From Rhodobacteraceae bacterium EL53 (GTDB lineage: Bacteria; Pseudomonadota; Alphaproteobacteria; Rhodobacterales; Rhodobacteraceae): a stretch of 64,000 nt of DNA. The notes under the pieces are model-generated. The model did not search any database. It had not been told where the DNA came from and worked only from the letters and a program-made list of their open reading frames with translations. The position numbers and the translations under genes were made by a program. Numbering within the stretch: position 1 is the first letter of the stretch; the number at the start of each line of letters is the position of its first letter. The stretch is taken from the NCBI GenBank assembly GCA_900313015.1, contig OMPR01000017.1, positions 155,512 to 219,511 on the forward strand. The letters are read 5' to 3'. Shown piece after piece: positions 56,067 to 64,000 of this stretch.

Positions 56067-57488
56067 TTAGGCGGCTGAGCCGCCGATTGTCAGCCCATCC
56101 ATCAGAACAGTTGGTTGGCCGACGCCTACGGGCACGGATTGCCCTTCTTTGCCGCAAGTGCCCATTCCGGGATCCAAGGCCATGTCATTGCCCAGGCCGC
56201 GGACGCGTTTGAGGGCCGAGGCCCCGTCGCCGATTAGGGTGGCGCCTTTGACCGGCGCACCGATCTTGCCGTTTTCGACGCGGTAAGCTTCGGTACAAGA
56301 GAACACGAACTTACCATTGGTGATGTCGACCTGACCGCCACCGAAGCCAACCGCCCAGATACCGTCTTTGATTTCCGCCACCAGATCCGCAGGGTTGGCA
56401 TCGCCCCCCAACATATAGGTGTTGGTCATGCGCGGCATCGGTTTGTAGGCATAGCTTTGACGCCGCCCATTGCCGGTGGGTTCAACGCCCATTAGGCGCG
56501 CGTTTTGACGATCTTGCATAAAGCCGACCAGAATGCCGTCTTCGATCAGGGTGGTTTTGTTCGAGGGAGTGCCTTCGTCATCGACACTGATCGAGCCGCG
56601 CCGGTCGGGCAGGGTGCCATCATCGAGAACGGTAACGCCCTTGGCAGCCACGCGCTGTCCCATCAGACCGGCAAAGGCCGAGGTGCCCTTGCGATTAAAA
56701 TCGCCCTCTAACCCGTGGCCGATGGCCTCGTGTAACAGAATGCCCGGCCAACCGGGGCCAAGCGCGACCTCCATTACCCCTGCCGGAGCCGGGACGGCTT
56801 CGAGGTTCACCAAGGCGATGCGCAGCGCTTCGCGTGCTTTGCCTTGCCAATCCTCGGGAGCGATCAACCCGTCAAGGCCAACGCGGCCGCCACCGCCAGC
56901 CGAGCCGCTTTCGCGTCGCCCGTTCTGTTCAACGATGACAGAGATATTGACGCGGGTCATTGGGCGGACATCGCGCACGTGCATCCCGTCGGGGCGCAGG
57001 ATCTCGACCTCTTGCACCGATGCGGCAATCGTGGCCGAGACCTGAACCACGCGTGGATCCATGTCGCGGGCAAAGGCGTCCATTTCGCGCAGGGTTTCGA
57101 TTTTGACTGGAAAGGACGCGGATTCGATCGGGTCATCATCCGTATAGAGACGGACGTTGGTGGGGCGGGGGGCAACCGCGAGTGTGCCGCCACCATCACC
57201 AACCGCAAGGCGCGCGGTTTCGGCTGCGCGCTTCATCGCGGGAATCGAAAGTTCGGTTGAATGGGCATATCCGGCCACATCGCCCTGCACCGCGCGCAGG
57301 CCGAACCCTTCGGAGGCGTCATAGGACGCCGAGCGCAATCGCCCGTCATCAAACATCAGTGCTTCGGATTTTCGACGCTCGACAAACAGGTCGCCGTCTT
57401 CGGCTCCGGCAGTCGCCTCTTGCAGGACTCGGAGTGCTTCGTCATGCGGAAGGGTGGTTTCGAAGGGGCGAAATGGGTCTTTGGTCAT
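56067..57488 (-). CDS. tldD: Metalloprotease TldD
   Basis: 473-residue TldD/PmbA family protein. The metal motif HEAIGH lies at 253-258 in LLHEAIGHGLEGDFNRKGTSAFAG, with a C-terminal cysteine-containing region (GTCGKEGQSVPVGVGQPTVL). With PmbA (TldE), not encoded here, it forms a heterodimeric protease that processes microcin and trims peptides. ATG 57488 is used; the upstream open frame (to 57596) lies in the region divergent from ctaC and shows no homology. Confidence 0.93.
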   Translation of the reverse strand: MTKDPFRPFETTLPHDEALRVLQEATAGAEDGDLFVERRKSEALMFDDGRLRSASYDASEGFGLRAVQGDVAGYAHSTELSIPAMKRAAETARLAVGDGGGTLAVAPRPTNVRLYTDDDPIESASFPVKIETLREMDAFARDMDPRVVQVSATIAASVQEVEILRPDGMHVRDVRPMTRVNISVIVEQNGRRESGSAGGGGRVGLDGLIAPEDWQGKAREALRIALVNLEAVPAPAGVMEVALGPGWPGILLHEAIGHGLEGDFNRKGTSAFAGLMGQRVAAKGVTVLDDGTLPDRRGSISVDDEGTPSNKTTLIEDGILVGFMQDRQNARLMGVEPTGNGRRQSYAYKPMPRMTNTYMLGGDANPADLVAEIKDGIWAVGFGGGQVDITNGKFVFSCTEAYRVENGKIGAPVKGATLIGDGASALKRVRGLGNDMALDPGMGTCGKEGQSVPVGVGQPTVLMDGLTIGGSAA

Positions 57489-57662
57489 GTGCCGGGGCCT
57501 CGCGGTTTGATCTGGATCAAAAATAGCGTCCGTTTGACGCAAGCATTTTGCTTTATCTGCTACCCGGAATATGATTTCTAGCGACGTTAAAGACAACGGG
57601 GCGAGAATTTTTGATTCACCGACCCTGTCAGGGACATAAAGATCAACCGATCAGGACACGAC

Positions 57663-58499
57663 ATGAAGAACGTTTTGACGCTTTCAGGGCTTTTCGCTGC
57701 CCTTTCTAGCCTGCCGGCCGCCGCGCAGGATCTGGAGATTATCGGAAAACCTGTTGATGGCGCTTGGGGCTTTCAGCCTGCCGCAACTGAATTGGCACGT
57801 GACTTGCAGTCGCTGGACTGGATGATTCTGGTGATCATCACTGTGGTCTGTGTTTTTGTTGCTGCGTTGATGCTGTATTGCATCGTGCGCTTTAACCGCC
57901 GCGCTAACCCGACCCCCTCTAGCTTTACCCACAACACTCCGATCGAGATCCTGTGGACCATTGGCCCCATCTTGATCCTGGTTTTTATTGGTGCGTTCAG
58001 CTTGCCGGTTCTGTTTAAGCAGCAGGAAATCCCAGAAGGCGACATCACCATCAAAGTAACCGGTTACCAGTGGTACTGGGGTTATGAGTATGTCGACCAC
58101 GAGTTCGGTTTTGAAAGCTTTATGCTGGGTCGTGAAGGTCTGGAAGCCGCAGGGTACAGCCAGGATGAGTATCTGCTGGCCACCGACACTGCCGTTGTCG
58201 TGCCTGTAAATAAAACTATCGTCATGCAGGTCACCGGCGCGGACGTGATCCATTCTTGGACCATCCCAGCCTTTGGCGTAAAGCAAGACGCGGTTCCCGG
58301 TCGTTTGGCTGAGCTGTGGTTCAAAGCCGAGAAAGAGGGCATCTATTTTGGTCAGTGTTCTGAGCTGTGCGGTAAAGACCACGCATATATGCCGATCACC
58401 GTCAAAGTGGTGAGTCAGGAAGCCTATGACGCATGGCTGACAGGCGCGATCGAAGAGTTTGCGGGTCTGCCGCAGAACTTTCAGGTTGCTTCTAAGTAA
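57663..58499 (+). CDS. ctaC: Cytochrome c oxidase subunit II
   Basis: 278-residue subunit that carries CuA and accepts electrons from cytochrome c. Signal peptide ([22 protein letters not shown]), two membrane helices (about 50-78 and 96-116), then the periplasmic cupredoxin domain with the full CuA ligand set: H197 (VIHSW), C232, E234, C236, H240 and M243. The conserved aromatic stretch YQWYWGYEY precedes it. First of the leading oxidase cluster; divergent from tldD. Confidence 0.97.
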   Translation: MKNVLTLSGLFAALSSLPAAAQDLEIIGKPVDGAWGFQPAATELARDLQSLDWMILVIITVVCVFVAALMLYCIVRFNRRANPTPSSFTHNTPIEILWTIGPILILVFIGAFSLPVLFKQQEIPEGDITIKVTGYQWYWGYEYVDHEFGFESFMLGREGLEAAGYSQDEYLLATDTAVVVPVNKTIVMQVTGADVIHSWTIPAFGVKQDAVPGRLAELWFKAEKEGIYFGQCSELCGKDHAYMPITVKVVSQEAYDAWLTGAIEEFAGLPQNFQVASK

Positions 58500-58512
58500 A
58501 ATGCCGCGATTG

Positions 58513-58570
58513 GATGGGGGTGACCCCATCTATGGCCACAAGACGTTGGGTGCGCAATTTGCGCACCTTT
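58513..58570 (+). terminator. Two hairpins between ctaC and ctaB
   Basis: GATGGGG-GTGA-CCCCATC (58513-58530) and GGTGCGC-AATTT-GCGCACC followed by TTTC (58549-58570). They lie in the 90-bp gap, and the second could attenuate transcription between ctaC and ctaB or protect the ctaC message 3' end. Confidence 0.5.
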
Positions 58571-58589
58571 CGCCCTCAGAGGACCAAAG

Positions 58590-59534
58590 ATGAGCGACGC
58601 AAGCATCAACGCCAGCACCATTCGGGAAGACGAGGCACAGTTTGGCGATTATTTCGCCCTACTGAAGCCTCGGGTCATGTCCTTGGTTGTGTTTACGGCT
58701 CTGGTTGGACTGGTCGCTGCACCGGTTTCGGTCAATCCGGTGATCGCGTTCTGCGCCATTTTGTTCATTGCCATTGGCGGTGGCGCGTCTGGCGCGTTGA
58801 ATATGTGGTGGGATGCTGACATCGACCGCGTGATGAAGCGTACCAAGGGGCGTCCGATCCCTGCGGGTAAGGTCACCGAAGGCGAGGCCCTGTCCTTGGG
58901 CATGGCGCTGTCAGGTCTGGCCGTGATCATGCTGGCGTTGGCCGCCAATGTGTTTGCCGGGCTGTTTCTGGCCTTTACGATTTTCTTTTACGTGGTGATC
59001 TACACCATGTGGCTCAAGCGTTCGACGCCCCATAACATTGTTATTGGTGGCGCAGCGGGGGCCTTTCCGCCGGTGATCGGCTGGATTGCTGCGACAGGGT
59101 CGATGACGCTGGAGCCGTGGCTGATGTTCGCCCTGACTTTCATGTGGACACCGCCGCATTTCTGGGCCTTGGCGCTGTTTATGCGCTCGGACTATGACGA
59201 TGCGGGTGTACCGATGTTGACCGTGACCCATGGGCGCCGCGCGACGCGGGTTCATATTCTGGTCTACACGGTGCTGCTGGCCATTCTCGCTGTTGGTACT
59301 GCGTTTTCAGGTATTGGTGGACCGATCTATCTGGCCGTGGCTCTGGTCATGAATGCACTGTTCCTGTTGGGTGCGTGGAAGATTTTGCGCCGCAACGAAG
59401 ATGATTCCGAAGTGGATGATTTCAAAGCCGAGCGGAGCTTTTTCAAGTTGTCGCTGCTGTACCTCTTCCTGCACTTTGGTGCGATTCTGGTTGAGGCTGT
59501 GCTGAAACCATACGGATTGGGGGGCTGGTCATGA
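58590..59534 (+). CDS. ctaB: Protoheme IX farnesyltransferase (heme O synthase)
   Basis: 314-residue UbiA-type prenyltransferase of the inner membrane, making heme O for the oxidase. The prenyl-diphosphate-binding motif is clear (NMWWDADIDRVMKRTKGRPIPAGKVT), with further helices and the second aspartate-rich loop (YDDAGVPMLTVTHGRRAT). Its stop overlaps the next small gene by four bases. Confidence 0.95.
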   Translation: MSDASINASTIREDEAQFGDYFALLKPRVMSLVVFTALVGLVAAPVSVNPVIAFCAILFIAIGGGASGALNMWWDADIDRVMKRTKGRPIPAGKVTEGEALSLGMALSGLAVIMLALAANVFAGLFLAFTIFFYVVIYTMWLKRSTPHNIVIGGAAGAFPPVIGWIAATGSMTLEPWLMFALTFMWTPPHFWALALFMRSDYDDAGVPMLTVTHGRRATRVHILVYTVLLAILAVGTAFSGIGGPIYLAVALVMNALFLLGAWKILRRNEDDSEVDDFKAERSFFKLSLLYLFLHFGAILVEAVLKPYGLGGWS

Positions 59535-59692
59535 GCCTGCGCAAGGAACATGAGATCCACGAACGTCGCTATAGCCGGAACTTGGGCGTGGGCCTGACGT
59601 TGGCTGCATTCATCGTGATCGTTTTCGGGCTAACCGTGGCCAAGGTAACAAGCGGCGGTTTCGAAGTGCCCCGCGCTGAGGTGCAGAACTGA
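59531..59692 (+). CDS. Small membrane protein of the oxidase cluster
   Basis: 53 residues (MSLRKEHEIHERRYSRNLGV followed by one hydrophobic helix, GLTLAAFIVIVFGLTVAKVT, and a short tail). Too short for most gene finders, but it is tightly fitted: ATG 59531 overlaps the ctaB stop (ATGA) and its stop overlaps the ctaG start (TGATG). A cytosolic basic N-terminus and one helix recall the small CoxF/CtaF-like proteins of alphaproteobacterial oxidase operons, whose function is little known. Confidence 0.85.
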   Translation: MSLRKEHEIHERRYSRNLGVGLTLAAFIVIVFGLTVAKVTSGGFEVPRAEVQN

Positions 59693-60267
59693 TGGCGATG
59701 AGCGGTCCCAAAAAGACGGTGCTACAGCTGGTCGGCGTGGTTGTCCTGATGGGCGGTCTATCGTGGGCGTCTGTGCCGTTTTATGACTGGTTTTGCCGGG
59801 TGACCGGATTTGGCGGCGTGACGGGTGTTGCGACGGCTGGATCTGATGAAATCCTGAACCAGACCATCAAGGTCCGGTTTGATGCGTCCAAAGATCGTGA
59901 CATGCCGTGGGAATTCAAACCTGTGGTGCGTCAGATGGAAATGCGGATCGGGGAAACCGGTCTGGCATTCTACGAGGCTTACAATCCAACAGACCGCCCT
60001 GTCGCGGGCGCTGCGTCTTATAACGTGACGCCGTATTCCGCAGGTGCGTTCTTCGAAAAGATTCAGTGCTTTTGCTTTGAAGAGCAGGTGCTGCAACCGG
60101 GTGAACGGGTGCAAATGCCCGTGACCTTTTTTGTCGATCCTGAGATCGTAACAGATCGGGAAGGCAAATATGTACATACGATAACTCTATCGTATACTTT
60201 CCACGAAATTGATCTGCCAGAGGGCTACGCGGCCCTTGAAACCAAGGCAGACAATAAATTGAACTAA
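59692..60267 (+). CDS. ctaG: Cytochrome c oxidase copper chaperone CtaG (Cox11)
   Basis: 191 residues: one N-terminal membrane helix (about 10-30) and a periplasmic immunoglobulin-like domain with the copper-binding pair C126-F-C128 in IQCFCFEEQ and the conserved VPFYDWFCRVTGFGG start. It delivers copper to CuB of subunit I. Starts inside the stop codon of the small protein gene. Confidence 0.96.
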   Translation: MAMSGPKKTVLQLVGVVVLMGGLSWASVPFYDWFCRVTGFGGVTGVATAGSDEILNQTIKVRFDASKDRDMPWEFKPVVRQMEMRIGETGLAFYEAYNPTDRPVAGAASYNVTPYSAGAFFEKIQCFCFEEQVLQPGERVQMPVTFFVDPEIVTDREGKYVHTITLSYTFHEIDLPEGYAALETKADNKLN

Positions 60268-60290
60268 GCCGCTAGGTGAGGGACACTTAA

Positions 60291-61136
60291 ATGGCACATG
60301 CTAAGAACCACGACTATCACATTCTGCCCCCTTCGATCTTGCCCCTGCTTGGTGCAATCGGTGGCTTTATCATGCTATTTGGCGCTGTCGTCTGGATGGC
60401 CGGCCCTGTGCCAACGTTGGGCGGTTCTGTTGAACTGAGCGGCCCTTGGATGTTCCTGATCGGTCTCGCGATGGTGTTGTACACCATGTTTGACTGGTGG
60501 GCGAAAATGGTCACCGAAGGCAACACAGGCGACCACACCTTGGTCGTGCGCATCGGACTGCGCTATGGCTTTATCTTCTTCGTTATGTCCGAAGTGATGT
60601 TCTTTTTCGCTTGGTTCTGGTCGTTCTTTAAGCACGCCATGTACCCGATGCAGGACTATATCGGCACTGAATATATCCAACCTGCGATTCACACTGTTGA
60701 CCCGTTCCACCTGCCGCTGATCAACACGCTGGTCTTGCTGCTGTCGGGCTGTGCCGTGACATGGGCGCACCACGCGTTGGTTCACAACAACGACCGCAAG
60801 GCGCTGATCCAAGGTCTGGCAATTGGCATCATTTTTGGCATCTTCTTCACCGGTCTGCAGGCCTACGAATATGCTGAACTGCTGCTTCATGATGGTTGGG
60901 AATTTGGCAGCGATGTGTTCTATTCCAACTTCTTCATGGCCACAGGCTTCCACGGCTTCCACGTTCTGATCGGGACCGTGTTCCTGACAGTCTGTCTTAT
61001 CCGCGCCATGAAGGGGGATTTCACCCCCGAGCAGCACGTCGGTTTCGAAGCCGCTGCATGGTACTGGCACTTTGTTGACGTTGTCTGGTTGTTCCTGTTC
61101 TTCGCTGTCTACATCTGGGGCCAAGCGGTTCTGTAA
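60291..61136 (+). CDS. ctaE: Cytochrome c oxidase subunit III
   Basis: 281 residues with seven membrane helices, the conserved [26 protein letters not shown] start, [20 protein letters not shown] and the C-terminal [17 protein letters not shown] and [21 protein letters not shown]. Subunit III stabilises proton uptake of the oxidase. It starts 24 bases after ctaG and is followed by a hairpin. Confidence 0.97.
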   Translation: MAHAKNHDYHILPPSILPLLGAIGGFIMLFGAVVWMAGPVPTLGGSVELSGPWMFLIGLAMVLYTMFDWWAKMVTEGNTGDHTLVVRIGLRYGFIFFVMSEVMFFFAWFWSFFKHAMYPMQDYIGTEYIQPAIHTVDPFHLPLINTLVLLLSGCAVTWAHHALVHNNDRKALIQGLAIGIIFGIFFTGLQAYEYAELLLHDGWEFGSDVFYSNFFMATGFHGFHVLIGTVFLTVCLIRAMKGDFTPEQHVGFEAAAWYWHFVDVVWLFLFFAVYIWGQAVL

Positions 61137-61180
61137 GACAGGCGGTTGCAAAACGGCTGACAAAGCTTAAACAAGCTACG

Positions 61181-61208
61181 GCGCGCGGGATCACCGCGCG
61201 CTGTTTTC
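61181..61208 (+). terminator. Short GC hairpin between ctaE and surf1
   Basis: GCGCGCGG and CCGCGCGC around GATCA, followed by TGTTTTC. A weak or attenuating terminator, since surf1 needs transcription beyond it or its own promoter. Confidence 0.5.
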
Positions 61209-61228
61209 GTATCCTACCGGAGCCATCA

Positions 61229-61903
61229 ATGGGCCGCGTCCTGTTCACGTTGATTTTTGGTCTGACTGGCTTGGCCATTCTGGTGTCATTGGGCATGTGG
61301 CAATTGCAGCGCCTGACGTGGAAAGAGGGCGTGCTGGCGGATATCGAGGCGCGTATCAGCGCTGATCCCGTGTCTGTGCCGTTGGGCCCTGATCCAATTT
61401 CCGATCGCTATCTGCCTGTGCACCTGACGGGTGAGATGCTGGAGGGCGAGGTGCACGTTCTGGTGTCGGTCAAACAGGTGGGGCCGGGGTATCGAATCCT
61501 TGCGCCGTTTGTCACCCAAGATCGAACCCTGTTGGTCGATCGCGGGTTTGTCGCGCTTGAGGACAAGGATACTCCACGCCAGATTGGCGAGATGGAGATC
61601 ATCGGCAACCTGCATTGGCCCGATGAAATTGATGAATACACACCCGACCCTGATATCGACGCCAACATCTGGTTTGCGCGCGATCTGGACGTGGTGCCTG
61701 CTATTTTGGGCACAGAACCTATTCTGGTCATCGCAAAGTCGAAAACCGACCCGAATGTGACGCCGTTGCCCGTAGATACCAACGGCATTCCGAATGATCA
61801 CTTACAATATGTCGTGACGTGGTTTGGCCTGGCTTTGGTCTGGGCTGGTATGTCTGTCTATTTCCTCTGGCGTACACGCGCCGCAAAACGAGCTGAAAGC
61901 TGA
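61229..61903 (+). CDS. Oxidase assembly protein Surf1
   Basis: 224 residues with one membrane helix at each end (about 5-25 and 197-217) and a periplasmic domain between. The SURF1 signatures are visible: LGMWQLQRLTWKEG, RYLPVHLTGEMLEGEVHVLV, LVDRGFVALEDK. Surf1 supports heme a insertion and biogenesis of aa3-type oxidases. Its stop lies five bases before thrC. Confidence 0.93.
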   Translation: MGRVLFTLIFGLTGLAILVSLGMWQLQRLTWKEGVLADIEARISADPVSVPLGPDPISDRYLPVHLTGEMLEGEVHVLVSVKQVGPGYRILAPFVTQDRTLLVDRGFVALEDKDTPRQIGEMEIIGNLHWPDEIDEYTPDPDIDANIWFARDLDVVPAILGTEPILVIAKSKTDPNVTPLPVDTNGIPNDHLQYVVTWFGLALVWAGMSVYFLWRTRAAKRAES

Positions 61904-61908
61904 GAGCG

Positions 61909-63297
61909 ATGAAATATATCTCGACCCGTGGGCAAGCGCCCGAGCTGACATTTGACGAGGCCATGTTGACTGGTTTGGCGCGGGATGGGGGGCTGTATGT
62001 GCCTGCCGAGATCCCGATGTTCACGAGCGATGAAATCGCCGCTATGGCGGGCCAGACTTATGAGGAAGTCGCGTTCCGGGTGATGAAGCCCTTTGTCGGC
62101 GACAGCTTTGACGATGTTGAGCTGCGCGGCATTATTGACCGGGCCTATGCCGGGTTTGGCCATGCGGCGCGTGCGCCGTTGGTGCAGCTGAACGAGGGGC
62201 ATTTCCTGCTGGAGCTGTTCCACGGTCCAACGCTGGCGTTCAAAGACTTTGCGATGCAGCTGATTGGTCAGTTGTTTCAGGTGGCGTTGAAAAAGCGCAA
62301 TGAGCGGGTGACCATTGTGGGCGCGACGTCTGGAGATACCGGGTCGGCGGCGATGGAGGCGTTCAAGGGCTTGGACGCGGTAGATGTGTTCATTCTCTAC
62401 CCACACGGCCGGGTGTCCGAAGTGCAGCGCCGTCAGATGAGCACACCACAAGAAGCCAACGTGCATGCCTTGGCTGTAGATGGGGATTTCGACGATTGCC
62501 AGGCGGCCGTCAAAGAGATGTTCAATGATTTTGAGTTCCGCGATGGCGTAAGGCTGGCGGGCGTGAATTCGATCAACATTGCACGGGTTCTGGCGCAGGT
62601 GGTGTATTACTTCTCGTCCGCTGTCAGTCTGGGCGCGCCGCACCGCAAGATCAGCTATACCGTTCCAACGGGCAACTTTGGCGACATCTTTGCCGGTTTT
62701 GTGGCCAAGCAAATGGGCCTGCCGATTGATCGTCTGGTGGTGGCCACCAATCAGAACGACATTCTGCATCGCTGTCTGAGCGGGCAGGGCTATCACAAGG
62801 GCGATACGATTCCGTCTATCAGCCCGTCGATGGATATTCAGGTCAGCTCTAACTTTGAGCGCGCCTTGTATTATGCCTATGGGCAGGACTCTGGCGCGGT
62901 GGCGCAGTTGATGGAAGAGCTGAAATCCGGTGGCTTTGATGTGAGCCAAGGCGCGATGGAAGCGCTGCAAGAGGTGTTTGATTCGGGGCGTGTGTCCGAA
63001 GAAGAAACACTGGCGACCATCAAATCGACACTGGCGTCGAGCGGCGAGCTGTTGTGCCCGCATTCGGCTGTGGGCGTAAAAGTTGCAGAAGATGAGCGGG
63101 TTAGCACCACGCCGATGATCACTTTGGCGACTGCGCACCCGGCGAAATTCCCAGCGGCGGTTGAAGATGCAAGCGGCGTACATCCGCCTCTTCCCCCGCG
63201 CATGGCGGACCTATATGACAGGTCGGAACGCGTAACCCGGATTGGCAACGATCTGGACGCATTGAAAACTCATATCAAAGGGCATATCGCCACGTGA
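61909..63297 (+). CDS. thrC: Threonine synthase
   Basis: 462-residue PLP enzyme converting O-phosphohomoserine to threonine. The catalytic lysine is K112 in LAFKDFAMQL; the N-terminal MKYISTRGQAPELTFDEAMLTGLARDGGLYVP, the TGNFGDIFAG motif and the GATSGDTGSAAMEAF phosphate loop are typical of the long-form enzyme. It follows surf1 in the same direction. Its stop overlaps the next start. Confidence 0.96.
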   Translation: MKYISTRGQAPELTFDEAMLTGLARDGGLYVPAEIPMFTSDEIAAMAGQTYEEVAFRVMKPFVGDSFDDVELRGIIDRAYAGFGHAARAPLVQLNEGHFLLELFHGPTLAFKDFAMQLIGQLFQVALKKRNERVTIVGATSGDTGSAAMEAFKGLDAVDVFILYPHGRVSEVQRRQMSTPQEANVHALAVDGDFDDCQAAVKEMFNDFEFRDGVRLAGVNSINIARVLAQVVYYFSSAVSLGAPHRKISYTVPTGNFGDIFAGFVAKQMGLPIDRLVVATNQNDILHRCLSGQGYHKGDTIPSISPSMDIQVSSNFERALYYAYGQDSGAVAQLMEELKSGGFDVSQGAMEALQEVFDSGRVSEEETLATIKSTLASSGELLCPHSAVGVKVAEDERVSTTPMITLATAHPAKFPAAVEDASGVHPPLPPRMADLYDRSERVTRIGNDLDALKTHIKGHIAT

Positions 63298-64000
63298 CTG
63301 TTCAACAAGACCAATTGCCCAACGGCTTCCGTATCGTAAGTGAACATATGCCGGGGCTGGAATCGGCCTCGATTGGGATCTGGGTTTCAGCCGGGGGGCG
63401 GCACGAGCGGATCGAACAGAACGGCATCGCGCATTTCCTTGAGCATATGGCGTTCAAGGGCACGAAACGGCGGACTGCTTTAGAGATTGCTGAATCGATC
63501 GAAGATGTGGGTGGCTATATCAACGCCTACACTTCACGCGAGGTGACGGCCTATTACGCGCGGGTGTTGAAGGCAGATGTGCCGCTTGCGATGGATGTGA
63601 TTGGCGATATCGTTATGAACCCTGTGTTTGACCCCAAAGAGATCGAAGTCGAGCGCGGCGTGATCTTGCAGGAAATCGGTCAGGCGGCGGATACGCCGGA
63701 CGATGTGATCTTTGACTGGTTGCAGGAAGAGAGTTACCGGGATCAGCCGTTGGGCCGGACCATTCTGGGCCCAACAGAGCGGGTCAGCGCGTTTTCGCGG
63801 GACGATCTGTCGAGTTTTGTGAATGAACATTACGGTCCTGAGCAGATGATCCTGTCTGCGGCAGGGGCTGTGGATCACGATGTGTTGGTTAAACTGGCCA
63901 CTGAGATGTTTGGTCATTTGAAGCCGCGCAAGGGTCTGATCCCATCGCCTGCGTTGTTCACCGGTGGTGAAGCGCGTCAGGCCAAGGATCTGGAGCAGGT
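63294..64000 (+). CDS. M16 family zinc peptidase (3' end outside window)
   Basis: At least 235 residues to the window edge. GTG 63294 is embedded in the thrC stop (GTGA). The zinc motif is the inverted HxxEH form: H47-F-L-E50-H51, with the distal E127 in VILQEIGQ about 76 residues later, which identifies the mitochondrial processing peptidase/pitrilysin-type M16 family. The thrC-M16 adjacency is common in alphaproteobacteria. Cellular role unclear. Confidence 0.9.
   Translation, partial: MTVQQDQLPNGFRIVSEHMPGLESASIGIWVSAGGRHERIEQNGIAHFLEHMAFKGTKRRTALEIAESIEDVGGYINAYTSREVTAYYARVLKADVPLAMDVIGDIVMNPVFDPKEIEVERGVILQEIGQAADTPDDVIFDWLQEESYRDQPLGRTILGPTERVSAFSRDDLSSFVNEHYGPEQMILSAAGAVDHDVLVKLATEMFGHLKPRKGLIPSPALFTGGEARQAKDLEQ

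Noticed and set aside
61858-63183. 441-residue minus-strand frame opposite thrC
   Set aside because: Antisense shadow of a well-supported thrC gene, composition-driven, with no recognisable domain.
1-64000. CRISPR arrays, insertion sequences, prophage, integrases (other than XerC), toxin-antitoxin or defence islands
   Set aside because: No direct-repeat array, transposase, terminal inverted repeat pair or defence-type domain was found in any frame I examined; genes are ordinary core genes.

Overview
This 64 kb window is chromosomal DNA of an alphaproteobacterium, almost certainly of the order Rhodobacterales (Roseobacter group). The pointers are gene content and order: ruvCAB followed by ybgC-tolQRAB-pal-cpoB-tilS-ftsH; a phosphatidylcholine synthase; an aa3-type oxidase cluster ctaC-ctaB-(small membrane protein)-ctaG-ctaE-surf1 running into thrC and an M16 peptidase; a formate-tetrahydrofolate ligase next to two FolD-type genes; a DUF1127 protein; and a Tad pilus locus whose pilin-like proteins carry a GAVTVDW segment. 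Base composition looks moderately GC-rich and even, and I see no insertion sequence, prophage, integron, tRNA, rRNA or CRISPR array. This looks like core genome, not an island.

Layout. 1-9.2 kb: 3' part of ileS, an O6-alkylguanine methyltransferase, a Gre-like factor, then leftward pcs, xerC-DUF484 and fsa, and rightward priA. 9.2-14.8 kb: a YeeE/YedE sulfur-type permease divergent from an MFS-MATE-prmA run, two small proteins. 15-26.8 kb: one long rightward series, ruvCAB (recombination), an unknown gene, ybgC-tol-pal-cpoB (envelope constriction and outer-membrane integrity), tilS and ftsH. 26.9-31.5 kb: a MOSC protein, then the one-carbon block fhs, a PchB/AroQ-type mutase, a FolD paralogue lacking the catalytic lysine, and a canonical FolD. 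31.5-36.6 kb: a membrane LytTR regulator, the pdeM-lhr DNA-repair pair, and the distal end of the leftward Tad series. 36.6-48.6 kb (all minus strand): two Flp-like pilins, cpaB, cpaC, an OmpA lipoprotein, cpaE, cpaF, tadB, tadC, tadD, a TPR lipoprotein, cpaA, an AAA ATPase and a beta-hydroxyacid dehydrogenase. 49-57.5 kb: a lytic transglycosylase, scoBA ketoacid CoA-transferase, topA, a secreted unknown, dprA, tldD. 57.6-64 kb: cytochrome oxidase subunits and assembly factors, thrC, and a 3'-truncated M16 peptidase.

How the genes work together. Fhs and FolD interconvert formate and methylene-THF. The Tad genes build a Flp-type adhesive pilus (secretin CpaC, ATPase CpaF, inner-membrane TadB/TadC, prepilin peptidase CpaA, localisation factor CpaE); TadE/F/G are not in the window. 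The cta genes make and metallate the oxidase (CtaB supplies heme O, CtaG inserts CuB, Surf1 helps heme a insertion). No single locus stands out as a wholly new system. The best leads are the catalytic-lysine-less FolD paralogue in the one-carbon block, the aberrant Flp and CpaE motifs with an associated AAA ATPase in the Tad locus, a small Gre-like factor, and unexplained structured or phased intergenic DNA (6.18-6.25, 44.81-44.86 and 55.96-56.04 kb).
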